Source: Cryptomeria japonica (lineage: Eukaryota > Streptophyta > Pinopsida > Cupressales > Cupressaceae). From it: 64,000 nt of DNA. The notes beneath the pieces are model-generated. The model ran no database searches and had not been told where the DNA came from. It saw only the letters and a list, made by a program, of their open reading frames with translations. Made by a program: the position numbers and the translations under genes. The DNA lies in NCBI RefSeq assembly GCF_030272615.1, contig NC_081406.1, positions 172,134,361 to 172,198,360 on the forward strand, given 5' to 3'. Numbering within the stretch: the first letter of the stretch is position 1; the number at the start of each line of letters is the position of its first letter. Of this stretch, positions 12,790 through 24,139 are shown piece after piece.

Positions 12790-13165
12790 ATTTTTGGCAA
12801 ATTGCGTGGGTGTGCAATGAACATTTAATTTAAGTGGGGCCAAATGGGTCCTCGAATGCTTATAATGTTTTAATTGATATTGGCGAATTTGGCCGACGCG
12901 TGCAATGAACATTTAATTTACCATTGGCGAATTACGTCCTGGGTACGTGGTCATTTTACTATTGCTGGTGAATAACGGAGGTGATCTAATACCCATGTCT
13001 GAGTGATTCCAGGCGAATATTACGAGCATGAACGTCGACGGTGTGTGGTCAATGGCAAAGCCAGATTCTACAGTGTACCGTTAACCCCAAAATTCTGGGT
13101 GATTTGACCACGATGTTGCCCCAGACTATTTGCGTAGAATTCACCAATTGGTGAAGATTCGCCAC
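12790..13165. repeat. Cluster of TGGCGAAT-like motifs 5' of the hAT transposase
   Basis: Variants of TGGCGAAT occur near 12797 (TGGCAAAT), 12882, 12924, 12966 (TGGTGAAT), 13012 and, inverted, 13157. A 20-bp string GTGCAATGAACATTTAATTT is repeated about 88 bp apart (near 12812 and 12900). hAT elements typically carry short subterminal repeats bound by their transposase, and this cluster sits where the 5' subterminal region would be. Terminal inverted repeats and the 8-bp target duplication were not found. Confidence 0.4.
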
Positions 13166-13578
13166 TAAAAAACTCTCTGTTATCAAAGCCTCCAATAGTA
13201 AGAGAAGAAGGTTCAATGAGAGAATGATCCACTTTAATCTTATCCAATGTCCACAAAACAAACATTAAGGCCAGATCCATTGTCCACAAGGGTTCATCTT
13301 ATAGCACTATCATGGATAATAACCATAATCATAAGAGGATCATATTGATTTTGGATTTCAGGAGAAGGTAACCCATCTTGTGTGAATACAATTTGAGCTT
13401 TGGATTTGTTTGTAGGATCAATCAAAGAAGACATGTTATTAGGTGTCACTGCAGGTGGTGCACCTAAGTTTTTCAAAGCATCTTGTAACATCCCATGATA
13501 AGAAGGTGAAGTTTGAACCAAATCCCAAATAGAAATCTTAGCAGGAGTGGCCTCAAGTTGTTCAATGAGATCATACAC
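13068..13578 (-). pseudogene. Ty3/gypsy protease-region remnant
   Basis: Reading down from 13578, the frame shows the spacer typical of plant gypsy polyproteins just before protease (YDLIEQLEATPAKISIWDL), then IVFTQDGLPSPE. After a stop comes the aspartic protease core TLVDNGSGLNVC (about 13255-13285). A second frame (13289-13068) continues with EPSSLTIGGFDNR, another conserved piece of this protease. It resembles the plus-strand copy near 61240-61560. Stops and frameshifts show decay, and the sequence fades into the hAT-flank motifs. No reverse transcriptase follows. Confidence 0.75.
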
Positions 13579-14192
13579 CTTGCTAAGATTTGATATACGA
13601 GGTGCTTGTGGAAGGGTAGGTTGAGAGGGAGGAAGTGAAGTTGGGAAAATCGGAGAGGATTAGGTTTCCTATTGTTTCTTGTGTTGTAAGTATGAGAAAC
13701 CATATTATAACTCTCTCGAGTAATTTTCTTAGCATACTCATAAGAGCTCTTAGTAGGATAACCTCCTTGCACAGTAAGAATAGGTTTCTTAGGAGTACAA
13801 AAAGAATCATTAGCATAACCACCTTGAACAACTAAGATAGGCTTACTTGGGGAATTTTGAGAAGGACAAGCACCTTGAACTGTGAAGAGGGGTTTATTAG
13901 GTGTTTCATTCACATGTATCAAATTGATTGAGGATGGTTTAGGAATATCAAAGGTGTCCTGAGAAGAAGAATGAACAAGATTGTTGGAAGAATTGTTGAT
14001 AGTTTCTTCTTGCACTAAAATGTTATCATGGATAAGACCAATTTTAGGAGGGAGACTAGGGGTAGGCACTGATGTTTTAGGAAAGGTCATATGGGCCAAT
14101 GCAAGAAGATGAGTCCTCTTTTTGGCCAAAAAGTGGAAGTGTTTTCCTTGATTTTTAGGTTTTGTCTCATTTGACCTTACATTTTGAAACAC
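13473..14192 (-). pseudogene. Repetitive ORF upstream of gypsy protease (C-terminal part)
   Basis: This 239-residue frame contains one PPKIGLIHDNILVQEE repeat of the kind seen in the larger ORF at 16293-14983. Three related blocks follow, KPLFTVQGACP, KPILVVQGGYA and KPILTVQGGYP, spaced about 20-25 residues apart. It ends by frameshifting into the protease spacer. It is probably the continuation of the 436-residue ORF, separated from it by the AT-rich block 14200-14975. No gag domain or zinc knuckle is visible. Function unknown. Confidence 0.5.
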
Positions 14193-14982
14193 TTGGAGAT
14201 TGAATCTTGAAAAAAGTTAGAAATATAAATGATATCTTGCTGAGTCTACTTTCCAAATATGTAATTTATTTTAATACCCACATAATAAAAAATAACTTTT
14301 TTGAATGGAGTTCTAAAAACTATGTTTTAAAAATGGCTGTTTCAGGACCATACCATGCATGTGTACGACCCACACTTTTTGACACAATCAAAATTATTTT
14401 CTCAAACCATTTTGGGAAATGATTTGTAACACACTAAAGATTGATGAGCATATTTTTTTGTATTTTTTTAAATTATTTATTAATGATTGTAATTATCTTT
14501 TTAAAAATTTGACGTGTACGACCCACATAATTTGATGTAAACTTAAAATTTTTTGAATTTTTTTTTTAATAGAAAATAATTTTGTGTAGATTGATGACAT
14601 ATAATTTTTTTTTCAAAATTCATTAAAATAAAAAAGTTATTAAATAAACAAAATTAGTTAATATTTCAAGTTTATGGACCCGATTTAGTATAAATTAAAT
14701 GAAAAATAGTTAAAATAATTAATTTTTAACTTTTTTTTACATATTTAGAATCTAGACAGTATAATCTGAAATGGGTTTTAATTTTGTATAAAAATTCTCT
14801 AATTAGAAGCACATAAACTATTTCAGAAATTCATATTTGTGCTTTTGCTCATGGAGATTTGAATTTGCAGGTCCATGTCTCAGGTGTGGCCATCCCAGGC
14901 CTATCCCAGACCTAATCCCGAGGCAAGTGGCAAGTTGTGGAATCAACTTCCACAAAACGGGGGCCCATTCCTAAAATTACCA
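14193..14982. other. AT-rich block between two halves of a repetitive ORF
   Basis: No gene seen. The block is very AT-rich, with GTGTACGACCCACA twice (about 14362 and 14514). Its right end carries a short plus-strand segment after TTTGCAG (about 14860) and then several GGGCCC-centred strings (14962-15090). It probably represents an insertion into the gypsy ORF, but I could not define its ends. Confidence 0.4.
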
Positions 14983-16293
14983 TTATTGTCCAAAAATGAC
15001 AAAATGTGCCCAAAAAATGGGTAAAATCAGATTTAAAAATGGGGGCCCGTTTTTTTTTGCCTCGAGGGCCCGAAGCAAAGATGGGCCCCCGTTTCTAAGA
15101 GTGCATTTTCCAACATGCAGACTTTCGCCAATAAACTCTCTAGGAGAAGGATCAACATTACTCTTTAAAGTCTCACCTTTGAGAGGGAGATCTTTGAAAA
15201 AGATGTTAACCATCTTATCTTGAATGAGGGTATCCTTATGAGTGGAAGCAAGTTGAGGAGAGGGAGATGCTTTATCTTTAGAGAAAAAATGATTGAGATT
15301 CATGGAAGGTGAGATGCTATCAAGAGAATTATCAATCATGATTTTATCCCCTTTGGCTAAGGTTCTCTCATGGGGGAGAGAATAATCAACACCTTCTTCT
15401 AATGGTTCATCCCAAATAGTGGGGTCATTAGGAAAAGTATTAGAAATATCTTGAACAAAGATGTCCTTATTGTTATTGCCAATTTTGGGAGAAGGGATAA
15501 AATTGTTCATTAATTCTTCATCCTTAGGAAGGAGATAGTCACTACATGTGTTTAAATCATCCTCTTTCCTCAAAATGTGTTCAATAGGATGTTTAGGGGA
15601 GAGAGAATTAAGGAAATTTATTATGGTTTCATCTTCTTTCTCTAAGAAATCTTTAGGGACAAGACAAACTTTAGGAGAAGGGAAATAATTTCTCATTAAT
15701 GCATCATCTCTAGAGGGAATTTTATTGGAATCAAAAGAGGAAATTCCTTCACTAGGAGAAGTAGGGACAATACCATCTTCTTGCACAAAATGAACCTCAT
15801 GAGGGGAGTATTCTTTAGGAGTGAGATGAACATATTTCTCTAAAGATTCATTCTTAGGAAGGAGATCTTTGGAAGAAGTGCTCATAACCTCTTGTTGTAC
15901 TAACATGCCCCCATTGGCAAGACCAAATTTAGGAGAAGATAAGTCAATGTACATCAATACCTTTTCACTTAAAGAGGCATCATGTAGGGAAGGTAAAGTA
16001 ACATTAAGAAAGGTGTTTATGATATCATCCTCTTCCTCTAAGATAGCTAGATGGGAAGGGCACATTTTAGAAGAATTGTCAAGATCACTCTTCACATCTT
16101 CATCCTTATAACATGGGAGAGTTTTGAAGGGATTGGTAACAACTATTTTAGGCAATAAAATGTTGTCATATATAGGAGGAAGTTCTCTAATAGATGGAAA
16201 AATTGAAGCAAGGGAAGCTAACCCATTATCACATTTATGAAATGAATGCATCATGACAAAAAAATTTCCTCTTTCAAATGATAACATATGCAA
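14983..16293 (-). CDS. 436-residue repetitive acidic ORF in the gag position of a gypsy element
   Basis: This is the longest uninterrupted frame in the window. It is acidic and rich in Ser, Pro, Leu, Asp and Lys. Degenerate units of about 35-50 residues share a SPK(F/V/I)xL core, a hydrophobic-Val-Gln-Glu step and a (D/Y)LLPK(N/D)E block. Examples are SSPKFGLANGGMLVQQ, PSPKVCLVPKDFLEK and PSPKIGNNNKDIFVQ. It begins about 280 bp downstream of the primer site of the minus-strand gypsy LTR, where gag would be expected, but shows no retrotransposon gag core and no zinc knuckle. The last ~50 residues (GPPFLN...) may be read through inserted sequence. It could be a captured gene, an ORF specific to a non-autonomous family, or a highly diverged gag. 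Function unknown. Confidence 0.5.
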   Translation of the reverse strand: MHMLSFERGNFFVMMHSFHKCDNGLASLASIFPSIRELPPIYDNILLPKIVVTNPFKTLPCYKDEDVKSDLDNSSKMCPSHLAILEEEDDIINTFLNVTLPSLHDASLSEKVLMYIDLSSPKFGLANGGMLVQQEVMSTSSKDLLPKNESLEKYVHLTPKEYSPHEVHFVQEDGIVPTSPSEGISSFDSNKIPSRDDALMRNYFPSPKVCLVPKDFLEKEDETIINFLNSLSPKHPIEHILRKEDDLNTCSDYLLPKDEELMNNFIPSPKIGNNNKDIFVQDISNTFPNDPTIWDEPLEEGVDYSLPHERTLAKGDKIMIDNSLDSISPSMNLNHFFSKDKASPSPQLASTHKDTLIQDKMVNIFFKDLPLKGETLKSNVDPSPREFIGESLHVGKCTLRNGGPSLLRALEAKKNGPPFLNLILPIFWAHFVIFGQ

Positions 16294-16573
16294 AATAGAA
16301 CAAAATGTTCAATTTTAACCAATGAAAGCACTCTAAATGTTGATTTAGAAAATAAAATTTATGAGTGAAATGTGTTTCAAAATCAGATCTGAAATTAATA
16401 ACCGAAATCAAGCTATCCACAAGTTCAATTTTGAATTGAAAAATAGGGTTTTCACAAAATTAACCTCTAAATTTTTGAAATTTGCGAGGAATTGAAACTT
16501 GTAAATGCAAATTTAAATTTGAAATAGAAAAAACACTCAGATCTTAGAACATAAATCAGAATTAAATAAGGTT

Positions 16574-16594
16574 GGATTCACGTCGGGTTCACCA
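16574..16594 (-). promoter_or_regulatory. Putative primer-binding site of the minus-strand gypsy element
   Basis: On the minus strand the LTR end CCTCCACA is followed by TTT and then TGGTGAACCCGACGTGAAT. Nearly the same string follows the plus-strand gypsy LTR at 56781, so a tRNA 3' end matching it is the likely primer. The tRNA identity was not determined. Confidence 0.65.
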
Positions 16595-16597
16595 AAA

Positions 16598-18268
16598 TGT
16601 GGAGGTGGGAAAGGCGAGAGGGGTGACTAGGACGTAATCCCACTTTTGCCAAGACATTGGGACTATGAAAGAGCCTAGGGAGATAGATCACTTTGGCTAC
16701 TTCTTGTGGGAAAGAAAGAGACAATGATTATCTCTTATGGTTTCTATTCCTCTTGTTGTAAATGATGAGAAAAAATAGGGTTTGAATGATCAACTAGATT
16801 GGGAGATAAAGAATGAAGCATAAATGAACTTAGAATTGCACAAACTTGTAGATATGAATCTGAGATACTAAAAAAATGAAAGGGAGAGGATTCTAGATGT
16901 GTACCTGATGCTGCAAATTGAAAAAATATGACCTGGACCAAGGTGCCACGCCACTGTCCTATTTTTGCAGATAGGAGGCTGCAACTAAGACACTGCAAAC
17001 TGGAGGTCTTGAGTCTGCAACCTGTCAAATTTCACTGCAAAGTGGAGGGACCAGGGTGCCATGCCCCTATCTTGGTTAGGACCAGGGTTCCACACCCTTG
17101 TCCTTGACAAATTTATGCACTTCCGAGACTTTTGAGTGGTGTTGATGCCTTTTCCTAATTTGAAACTACCTTCGGATGCCTGTTTCTGTACCTGCAACTG
17201 AAAAGGATGGGTTTGGGTGGCTATATAGGGTTTTTCCTTAGTCAAACCCCTGTGTTGGTGATTTAAACCTCCACAAATAGCAGATATTGTACTGAAAATG
17301 TGTTTGCTACAACCTTGTGTGTATGCAAGATCCCAAAATGAAAGAAACTAAAGCTACCCTACACATGAGAGTAAACGCTAAATGTAGATGTGAATACAAA
17401 TGACAATGCTTAAAACCAAATATGCTAAATGATCTAAATAATGAATGTAAATATGCAAATTGATGTAAAGAAGCTCATACAAAGACATGAAAATAGCATG
17501 AAATCATACCAATCCCCAAGGGAGAGATATTGCCACTAGATCCCCTATTACTGTTCAATGTCTTCAAGGCTCCTAATTGATGATAAATGCTTGATGAAAT
17601 GTTGTTGAATGTTTTTGAATGTTGTTGAAGACTCCACATAGGCTTCTCTTTCACTACATAGAAAGCTCCTTGTGCTCCAAAAACCTACTCTTAGATTCTT
17701 AGAAAGATCCCTTCAAATGAAGAAAGATAACTCTTATGTATGAAACCCTATATCTTAATTTTGACTTAATTTAGTCTTTAGGCCAACCTATAAATTAAAT
17801 TTCCCACCAATATTTTGGGTTTAAGCATTATAATATCATAAAATTATGGTCCCAAAATTTTGGGAAAAAAGTCGAGGATGATGTACATTCCCGCCACGGT
17901 CTGACCAAATTTTCACCAAATTGTTTAGGGCCATTAGATATGCTGATATTAGAGTGAACTGCAAAGTTACAACTGATTTTGAGGTGTTTTGATATGCGAA
18001 TTTGGGCCTTAAAGGTTGAAATATGACATAATTAAGATTTATGATTAAATGATTTATTGGAGGAATAAAATAAAAAAGGGGCACACTTAGGGTAAAGGGC
18101 CCAATTTTATAATGTGTGAAGTGATGAAATATGAATTTAGATTTAATTAAATTAATTAATTAAATGCTTAAAGGGAAATTAGAAATGCAAGATGCAAGAC
18201 ACACTAAGGCGGGTGCTAACCTAAGTGTGAAATTGTACCACCCTAGCAAGGGTGTACAATTTACGACA
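16598..18268 (-). mobile_element. 5' LTR of a minus-strand Ty3/gypsy element
   Basis: On the minus strand it would run from TGTCGTAAATTG (18268) to CCACCTCCACA (16598), directly followed by the primer site. A TATA-like CCCTATATAG lies at 17230-17221, so U3 would be about 1 kb and R-U5 about 0.6 kb. A hairpin lies near its start (18219-18252). A shorter LTR, 17275-16598, is possible because TGTGGAGG at 16598 pairs with CCTCCACA at 17268-17275. I prefer the longer version because of the TATA position. The matching 3' LTR was not found in the window. Confidence 0.55.
18219..18252. repeat. Hairpin in LTR start
   Basis: AAATTGTACCACCCT pairs with AGGGTGTACAATTT across a 4-5-nt loop, with one bulged base. 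Just beside it, ACACTAAGG and CCTAAGTGT form a second, weaker inverted pair. Confidence 0.6.
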
Positions 18269-18299
18269 CTGCAATGAGGAACAAATAAATGTAGAGTTA

Positions 18300-18800
18300 C
18301 TCTACAGTAACAAGGACAAGTTTAGGCATAAAAATATTGTTTACAAGTTCATAAGAACTTCAATGACCGAATAATTTAGAGGAAAATAAAAGCAAATGTA
18401 TTGTAATATCATTTATTTGAATATAATGCATACTTGACCTTTCTTCTTGGTGGAGTTTTTTCTTGCAAGGGTTTCTCCATAGAAAAATGTATTATGTGAC
18501 ATGCTTTTATGTTGCTCATTTGTTCCTCATTGATACTAGCTTATGGTGATGTATGCATGATTTATTATCATTTTAAGTTGACATAAGGTAGAATTGTTAA
18601 GAATGATATGATGACTATTTTTCAGCATCATAAAAAATAGATCTAATCATGATAATTCCATATTAAGGCAGCCTAATGAGATTTACATTTATTTCATATT
18701 TTCATATTTTAGTAGTCCAAGCCTCATATCTCATCCCTTAAAGCTATATCTCGATTATTTGGATAGAGATTGGAATTTACCATCTTTTAGTATTAGAGTT
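18300..18800 (+). mobile_element. Ty1/copia LTR remnant (R-U5 part)
   Basis: This stretch contains the copia-type sequence TCTTCTTGGTGGAG then CAAGGGTTTCTCCATA. It aligns by eye with 35396-35940 over several hundred bases, including the landmarks ATGATGACTATTTT and TCTAATCATG. It ends near TAGTATTAGAGTTT, a decayed form of the initiator-Met primer site TGGTATCAGAGC. The start is truncated where the minus-strand gypsy LTR ends. Confidence 0.6.
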
Positions 18801-20285
18801 TGTATATTTGTCAAATTTTGCTATCAGAGCTAAAGGTTAATTGGTTTTGGGTATTCTTCTAGTTTTAGATTTCTCAGCTTGGAAAGATAGTGGGAATCTA
18901 TTGGAAGGAATTAAATTTTGTTGGAGGCTTAGGGAGTTGCATTATATATTTTAAGTTAACTTTATTTTGTAGATCTGTGAGACTAGAAGCCATGAATATT
19001 GTGATCTACGTTGGTTACATTATATTTCATGGATTTGGTTATGTTTTGATAATGTAAAGCTCTTATTTGACAATATGTGTGTATTCTCTTATTTTATGAT
19101 TTTGTTCCTTTACCTTATGGTTATGTACCATGAGAAGGTGTTCACATTGGATGGTTACTTTTGATACCTTGGTCACACATGAAGAAACACTGACTATTTG
19201 GACTATATAATGGAGTGCTTATGGTTTTAGCAATTGTTTACATGAAAGAACTAGAAGATAAGCCATCAACCTCTTTATGAGTTGTGGAGTTGATGTATTT
19301 TATATATTATAAGCTCTTGGACAACTTTGTTTTACTATTGGGTTATAGTTTCTCTTATTTCCAACATTGGGTTTGTTGATCTATGATTATTCCATTGTTT
19401 AGATGCCACGTTTAATGTGAATGTGCAAATATTTAAGTGGATTTAAGATTTACATAAATGGTTTTTTAGGTTTTACATGTTTAAAAAAATCTATGGTATG
19501 TAGATATGTGATAACACTATATTTAGGGTGTTTTGGATAAAGATAGTTATAGGTTTGCATGAATACTTGGAGGGTTCTTATTAGCCTATGATGCTCATAT
19601 ATGGGGTTGTTTAGAAAATTAGGCTGTGTTTGAGTCTTGGAAATACACATGTCATTTCAGATTATCTTTGTACTACATGATATTGATGTGGGGTCGAATC
19701 TCTTTTTAGTTATTTAAGTTTGGAGCAGTGACTATGCATTTCTCTTTTGAGATGTTGCATATGAGTAAATTATGTAAAATTGTTTGATGTGGATTCTATC
19801 TGGTAGGCCTTATTGTTGGTCATCATTATTAAATTGATATGTTGATTGTAGTAAGAGAGATTTTTTGGGAGTACTTCAAATAATTATTCATTTGAATTTT
19901 AGCATTAATTTATGGTGCATGAGAAGATCTATTCACTTTTAGTGGAGTTTTAATAATGATATTGGTCATGATGCCATGTATAACTTGGTATCAATTTCAT
20001 TGGGAGCTTTATGCAATTACATAATATGTTCTATCTTATATTTGTTTCAATATTTTTATTCTAAGCTATTTTTGCTATAGTTTGTAGTGAGCCATGGATA
20101 ATATTTTATTAGAAGATAGATGGTCTTTTGTAATAATTGTTGGTGTCATGTGGAGCTCTTAGATTGTACACTTAGATTGTAGTGCAATTTTAACATCTTT
20201 GGTTCTATTGAAAAAATATGTGTGGTAATTGTATCTCCTTGGTTTGGAGATTGTGGTTGTACTCTTCTTTTTGGGAGATTCTATT
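18801..20285 (+). other. Degenerate T-rich sequence, probably old copia interior
   Basis: No open coding sequence of note. The plus strand is T/G-rich with few C, as expected if an old copia interior lost its cytosines. The same texture continues at 23053-23207 and 29602-30380, the flanks of the younger elements A and C, so these pieces were probably once contiguous. No motif is clear enough to name a domain. Confidence 0.35.
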
Positions 20286-20290
20286 GTTGA

Positions 20291-23047
20291 TGTGAGATTA
20301 TGCTTGAATCAACCACGATCAAAGAGACCATAAGATAGCACAATGACAAGAGAGATAAAATGTGACAAGAATAAACTACATTCCTATGAAGATGCAAAAG
20401 AGGTCAACTTGATCATCAAGAAGATTACATACAATGTAGATGAGTCTGCTTATAAAGGCAAGGCTAAGAGACAAGAGAGCACACAATGATGACATGTGGG
20501 TCAATGAGATGCAAAGGTAGGTAGGGGTGAGTAGGAGAAATAGTAAAATATTCCACATAAGGTGGATCACCCACCGAAGGTGGAATTATCACTCCACAAT
20601 AAGTGGACATGATAGAGTAATAACAAGATCACACCATAAAAGGTGGAAGTTCTCCTACATACACACTCCCAATGTAGCACATCTCCCTAGGTGTCTCATA
20701 TGCAAACTACAATGAAATGTATGTACCTAAGTTAACTTAAGTAAAGTGTCATTACACCAACACCCCCCTTAAGTGAAACTTAGGGGAATGCACTTAAGTC
20801 TATAATGCAACTAAGCAATGCAAGATGGGTCCCAGATACAAGGCCATGTTAGGTACCCATGTACAAATGCAAATGCACACAAACCAATGCAATCTCTCAT
20901 AAAGAAGGGAAAGAGAGAAAAACCACATGGGAAAAAAACCCCCCCCAAAAGAGAGATGATGAAAGAACACAATTCTCCCAATGATGAATAAGAGAGAAGA
21001 AGAGACCATGAAGCACCCCTTCAATGTAAAATCTCCTGCAAAGATGGTTGAATGATGTTGACCAAAATATATCCCCATAGGGAAGAAAGAGCCAATGCTA
21101 CACCAATAATGTCAAAGTGTGACAAAACCAGGTACCAATGTCGATGATGATGAATCACTTGCTGAAACAAAATGAAGATTAGGCATGGAGACAACCTGCT
21201 TTGAGCATCAACTGGATACTCATAAATGATAGAAATACTGGTACAATCAAATTCTCACAACAACCATACACAAATGTGTTCAATCTAAGTCTCAACTAGA
21301 TCCATGCACCAAGTCACACAAGATATTTCCTAATCTAAGTACCAAAGGATTACATCAAAGACAACATACTGAGAGGTGTGACACTTTATGATAGCACTAC
21401 AACATTGCTCATGAAAGAGCATGCAAAAATGTAAACATGAAGATGATGCCACCAAAGAAGCCCTATAGAATACTGCAGATGAAGATGCCTCTGATTGAGA
21501 TATCACCAAGAAAAATATAGGAGCAATAGGACCCCTCCCTTGGCTGCTGGTTGGAAGCACTGCAAGACATGTGTGAAGTGGACAAGAAAAAATTGTTCCC
21601 AATTTGACTTATTAAAGAAAATTTTGTTTTTAAAAGATTTAAAAAAATCCCATTAAAAACAATTATTAAAAACCATGCAAAAAATATTTATTAAAAAACC
21701 AATATAGAAAAAAACAAACATGATTTTTTTTTAATTTTTGAACTTTAAAAAAAAATTATTAAAGAAAAAACTTTATTTTTATTATTAAAAAAAAACTATT
21801 TAAAAAAAAAACATAAATTCAAAAAAGTTTTCAATTTAAAAAAAATAAAAATTAAAGGGCCTGCAGGGGCCCGCAGAGCCACCCACAGGTACCCTGTAGT
21901 ATGCAGGGCCTGTGGGGGCTGCAGGTACCTTGTATTACACAGGGTTGCGGGCTGTGTACCCCAGCAAGGCCCGATAGGACTTGCTGTGGCAAGTACCCTG
22001 TTGGGTGCTTGCTACGATACGTAGTACCATAGCCACCCCCATGGGGTTAAAAAAAATTGTTTAATTTTTTTTAAAAAATAATGTCCCCCCCCAAATTTTT
22101 TTTAATAAAAACAGAATTTTTTTTTTTTAAAAATAATTTAGACCTGTACCCACAAATCCGTATGACTGCTGGGAGGGGGGATTTTTTTCAACTCTAGGTA
22201 AATTGCTTGGATTTTGGCAAATGGACAGGTGATCTTGGGGTTTTTGGACCTTCTGAGCGCAATGGCAATGACGAATTTGGCCAAAAATGCTCCAAAATTG
22301 TAGATCGCTCCTGGGACAAGTCACCACCCTCCACCTTCAAACATCTCTAGATTTGGCCTCGAATGTTGGATTTGGATGAAATAAAAGGCGATTCTGACTT
22401 TCTCAAACCTCCTCAATCCAATGAAAACCTCAGAATTGACCCAACAAGCTCCAATAATAACCTACAATAGAAAAATCCAAAATGCAAAACCCCAAATAGC
22501 ATCAAATTTCTCTCAATTGACAAACCAATGACACTCTAATGGCTTTGATACTATGTGAGATTATGCTTAAGCAACCAAGATAAAAGAGACCATAAGATAA
22601 CACAATGATAAGAGAATTAAAATGTGACAAGAATAAACTGTATTCCTATCAAGATGCAAAAAAGATCAACTGGATCATCAAGAAGATTACATACAATGTA
22701 GATGATCTTGCTTATAAAGGCAAGGCTAAGAGACAAGAGAGCACACAATGATGACATGTGGCTCAATTGGATGCAAGGGTAGGTAGGGGTAGGTAGGAGA
22801 AATAGTAAAATATTCCACATGAGGTGGATCACCCATTGAAGGTGGAATTATCACTCCACAATAAGTGGATATGATAGAGTAATACCAAGATCACACCATA
22901 AAAGGTGGAAATTCTCCTACATACACACTCCCAATGTAGCACATCTCCCTAGGTGTCTCATATGCAAACTACAATGAAATGCATGTACCTAAGAAAACTT
23001 AAGTAAAGTGTAATTATATCTGAGATGAATAAATAATTACACCAATA
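20291..23047 (-). mobile_element. Element A: non-autonomous LTR retrotransposon (2757 bp)
   Basis: The left LTR is 20291-20762 and the right LTR 22554-23047; the right one has about 22 extra bases near its end. Both begin TGTGAGATTATGC on the plus strand. The target duplication is GTTGA (20286-20290 and 23048-23052). On the minus strand the right LTR is followed by a slightly decayed initiator-Met primer site (22553-22536), and a C/G-run polypurine tract abuts the left LTR (20763-20775), so transcription is minus-strand. The 1.8-kb interior has no gag or pol. It contains A-runs and a GC-rich block (21850-22050). It is the same family as element B. The right terminal CA has become TA. Confidence 0.88.
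21850..22050. repeat. GC-rich block inside element A
   Basis: This is a CTGCAGGG/GGTACC-rich stretch with repeated CCTGTAGTATGCAGGG-like and TACCCTG strings, set between long A/T runs. Element B has a matching block at 26290-26375. It may be a structured or packaging-related leader segment; that is inference. Confidence 0.45.
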
Positions 23048-23052
23048 GTTGA

Positions 23053-23207
23053 GTTCTTTGATTGTGTTGGGGCTACAAATGGTGTTCAGTTAGGAGATGG
23101 TAATCATGATTCTTTGAGAGCTTGGTTACATAGTTTATTGAGAGATGAAGTAGTGTTTTGGATTCATCATTTGATGATGGATGATTATCTTATGTAATTA
23201 GATATGT
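23053..23207. other. Short host sequence between elements A and C
   Basis: T/G-rich remnant that continues the sequence to the left of element A and to the right of element C. No gene seen. Confidence 0.4.
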
Positions 23208-24139
23208 CTTGATGGTGTAGCCATGGTCTCATGGGTCCTTAAAGAGAATAGACCACATCATGCAGTAAGAGTAACACAATGGAAGAAACAAAAATACATA
23301 GAGAAAATGCAAAATCAGATATCTACATCGTCATATATTTTCTAGATCATCCAATAATCATCTAGTTACATGCAGGCTAAAATGTTAGATTACAATCCTT
23401 GTGGACCTCCAAGAGGTATCCGAATTATAATTCAAGAATCAAGATCATCATCTACTCCTTCATACTCCAATCTACCTCCTAAGGATCACATACCATCCGA
23501 AACACATATGGGTCGACCACAAAAGATTACATTTACCAAGAAAGGAAAATGAAACGTGTAAAATAAGTCGGCCCCACAACTCAAAGATATCCTTTCCCAA
23601 GAAAAAAAATGGAGTGCAGACCACCAAGGAAGGTTAGCCAAGGACTCAAGAACATTAAGCAAGGTGCCAAATAGATCCGCAAGCCAAGAAATTGCTCCAC
23701 ATGAGAAGAAATCACAAAGTAGCTGTTAAGCTCACAAACTACTTCAGGAACCAAGAATAGCCAATTTGAAGCAATAATTCACTGGAAAAGAGTCCAAATA
23801 GACTAAAAAATCTGGAATGATGATCAAGAACACACCTGGAAACCAAAAATCTGATCCGCAATGAAAAAGCACCAGCTACCGGAACACTTTAAAAGAACAC
23901 AGAAACTGCAACACTAAACTGGACAAGAACAAAACTAAAAGGAAATATTTTTGGTTGATACAATATTTCTCATAGACCGGGGATGCTTCTGCATCAGACA
24001 CCCTAGGTAGAAAGAGATGTTCCATGAGAGGCAACTCATGAACATTGAAAAGAATTCAGAATATAGACTCCATGCTCATTTCTGATCCAAACATCTTCTT
24101 TATCTGCAAACCTCTTCGTTACCTCCTTTGGAACCTCAA

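Noticed and set aside
16598-17275. Short 678-bp LTR bounded by TGTGGAGG and CCTCCACA
   Set aside because: The inverted ends fit, but the TATA-like element would lie only about 45 bp from the LTR start. The longer LTR to 18268 gives normal U3 spacing. Not fully excluded.
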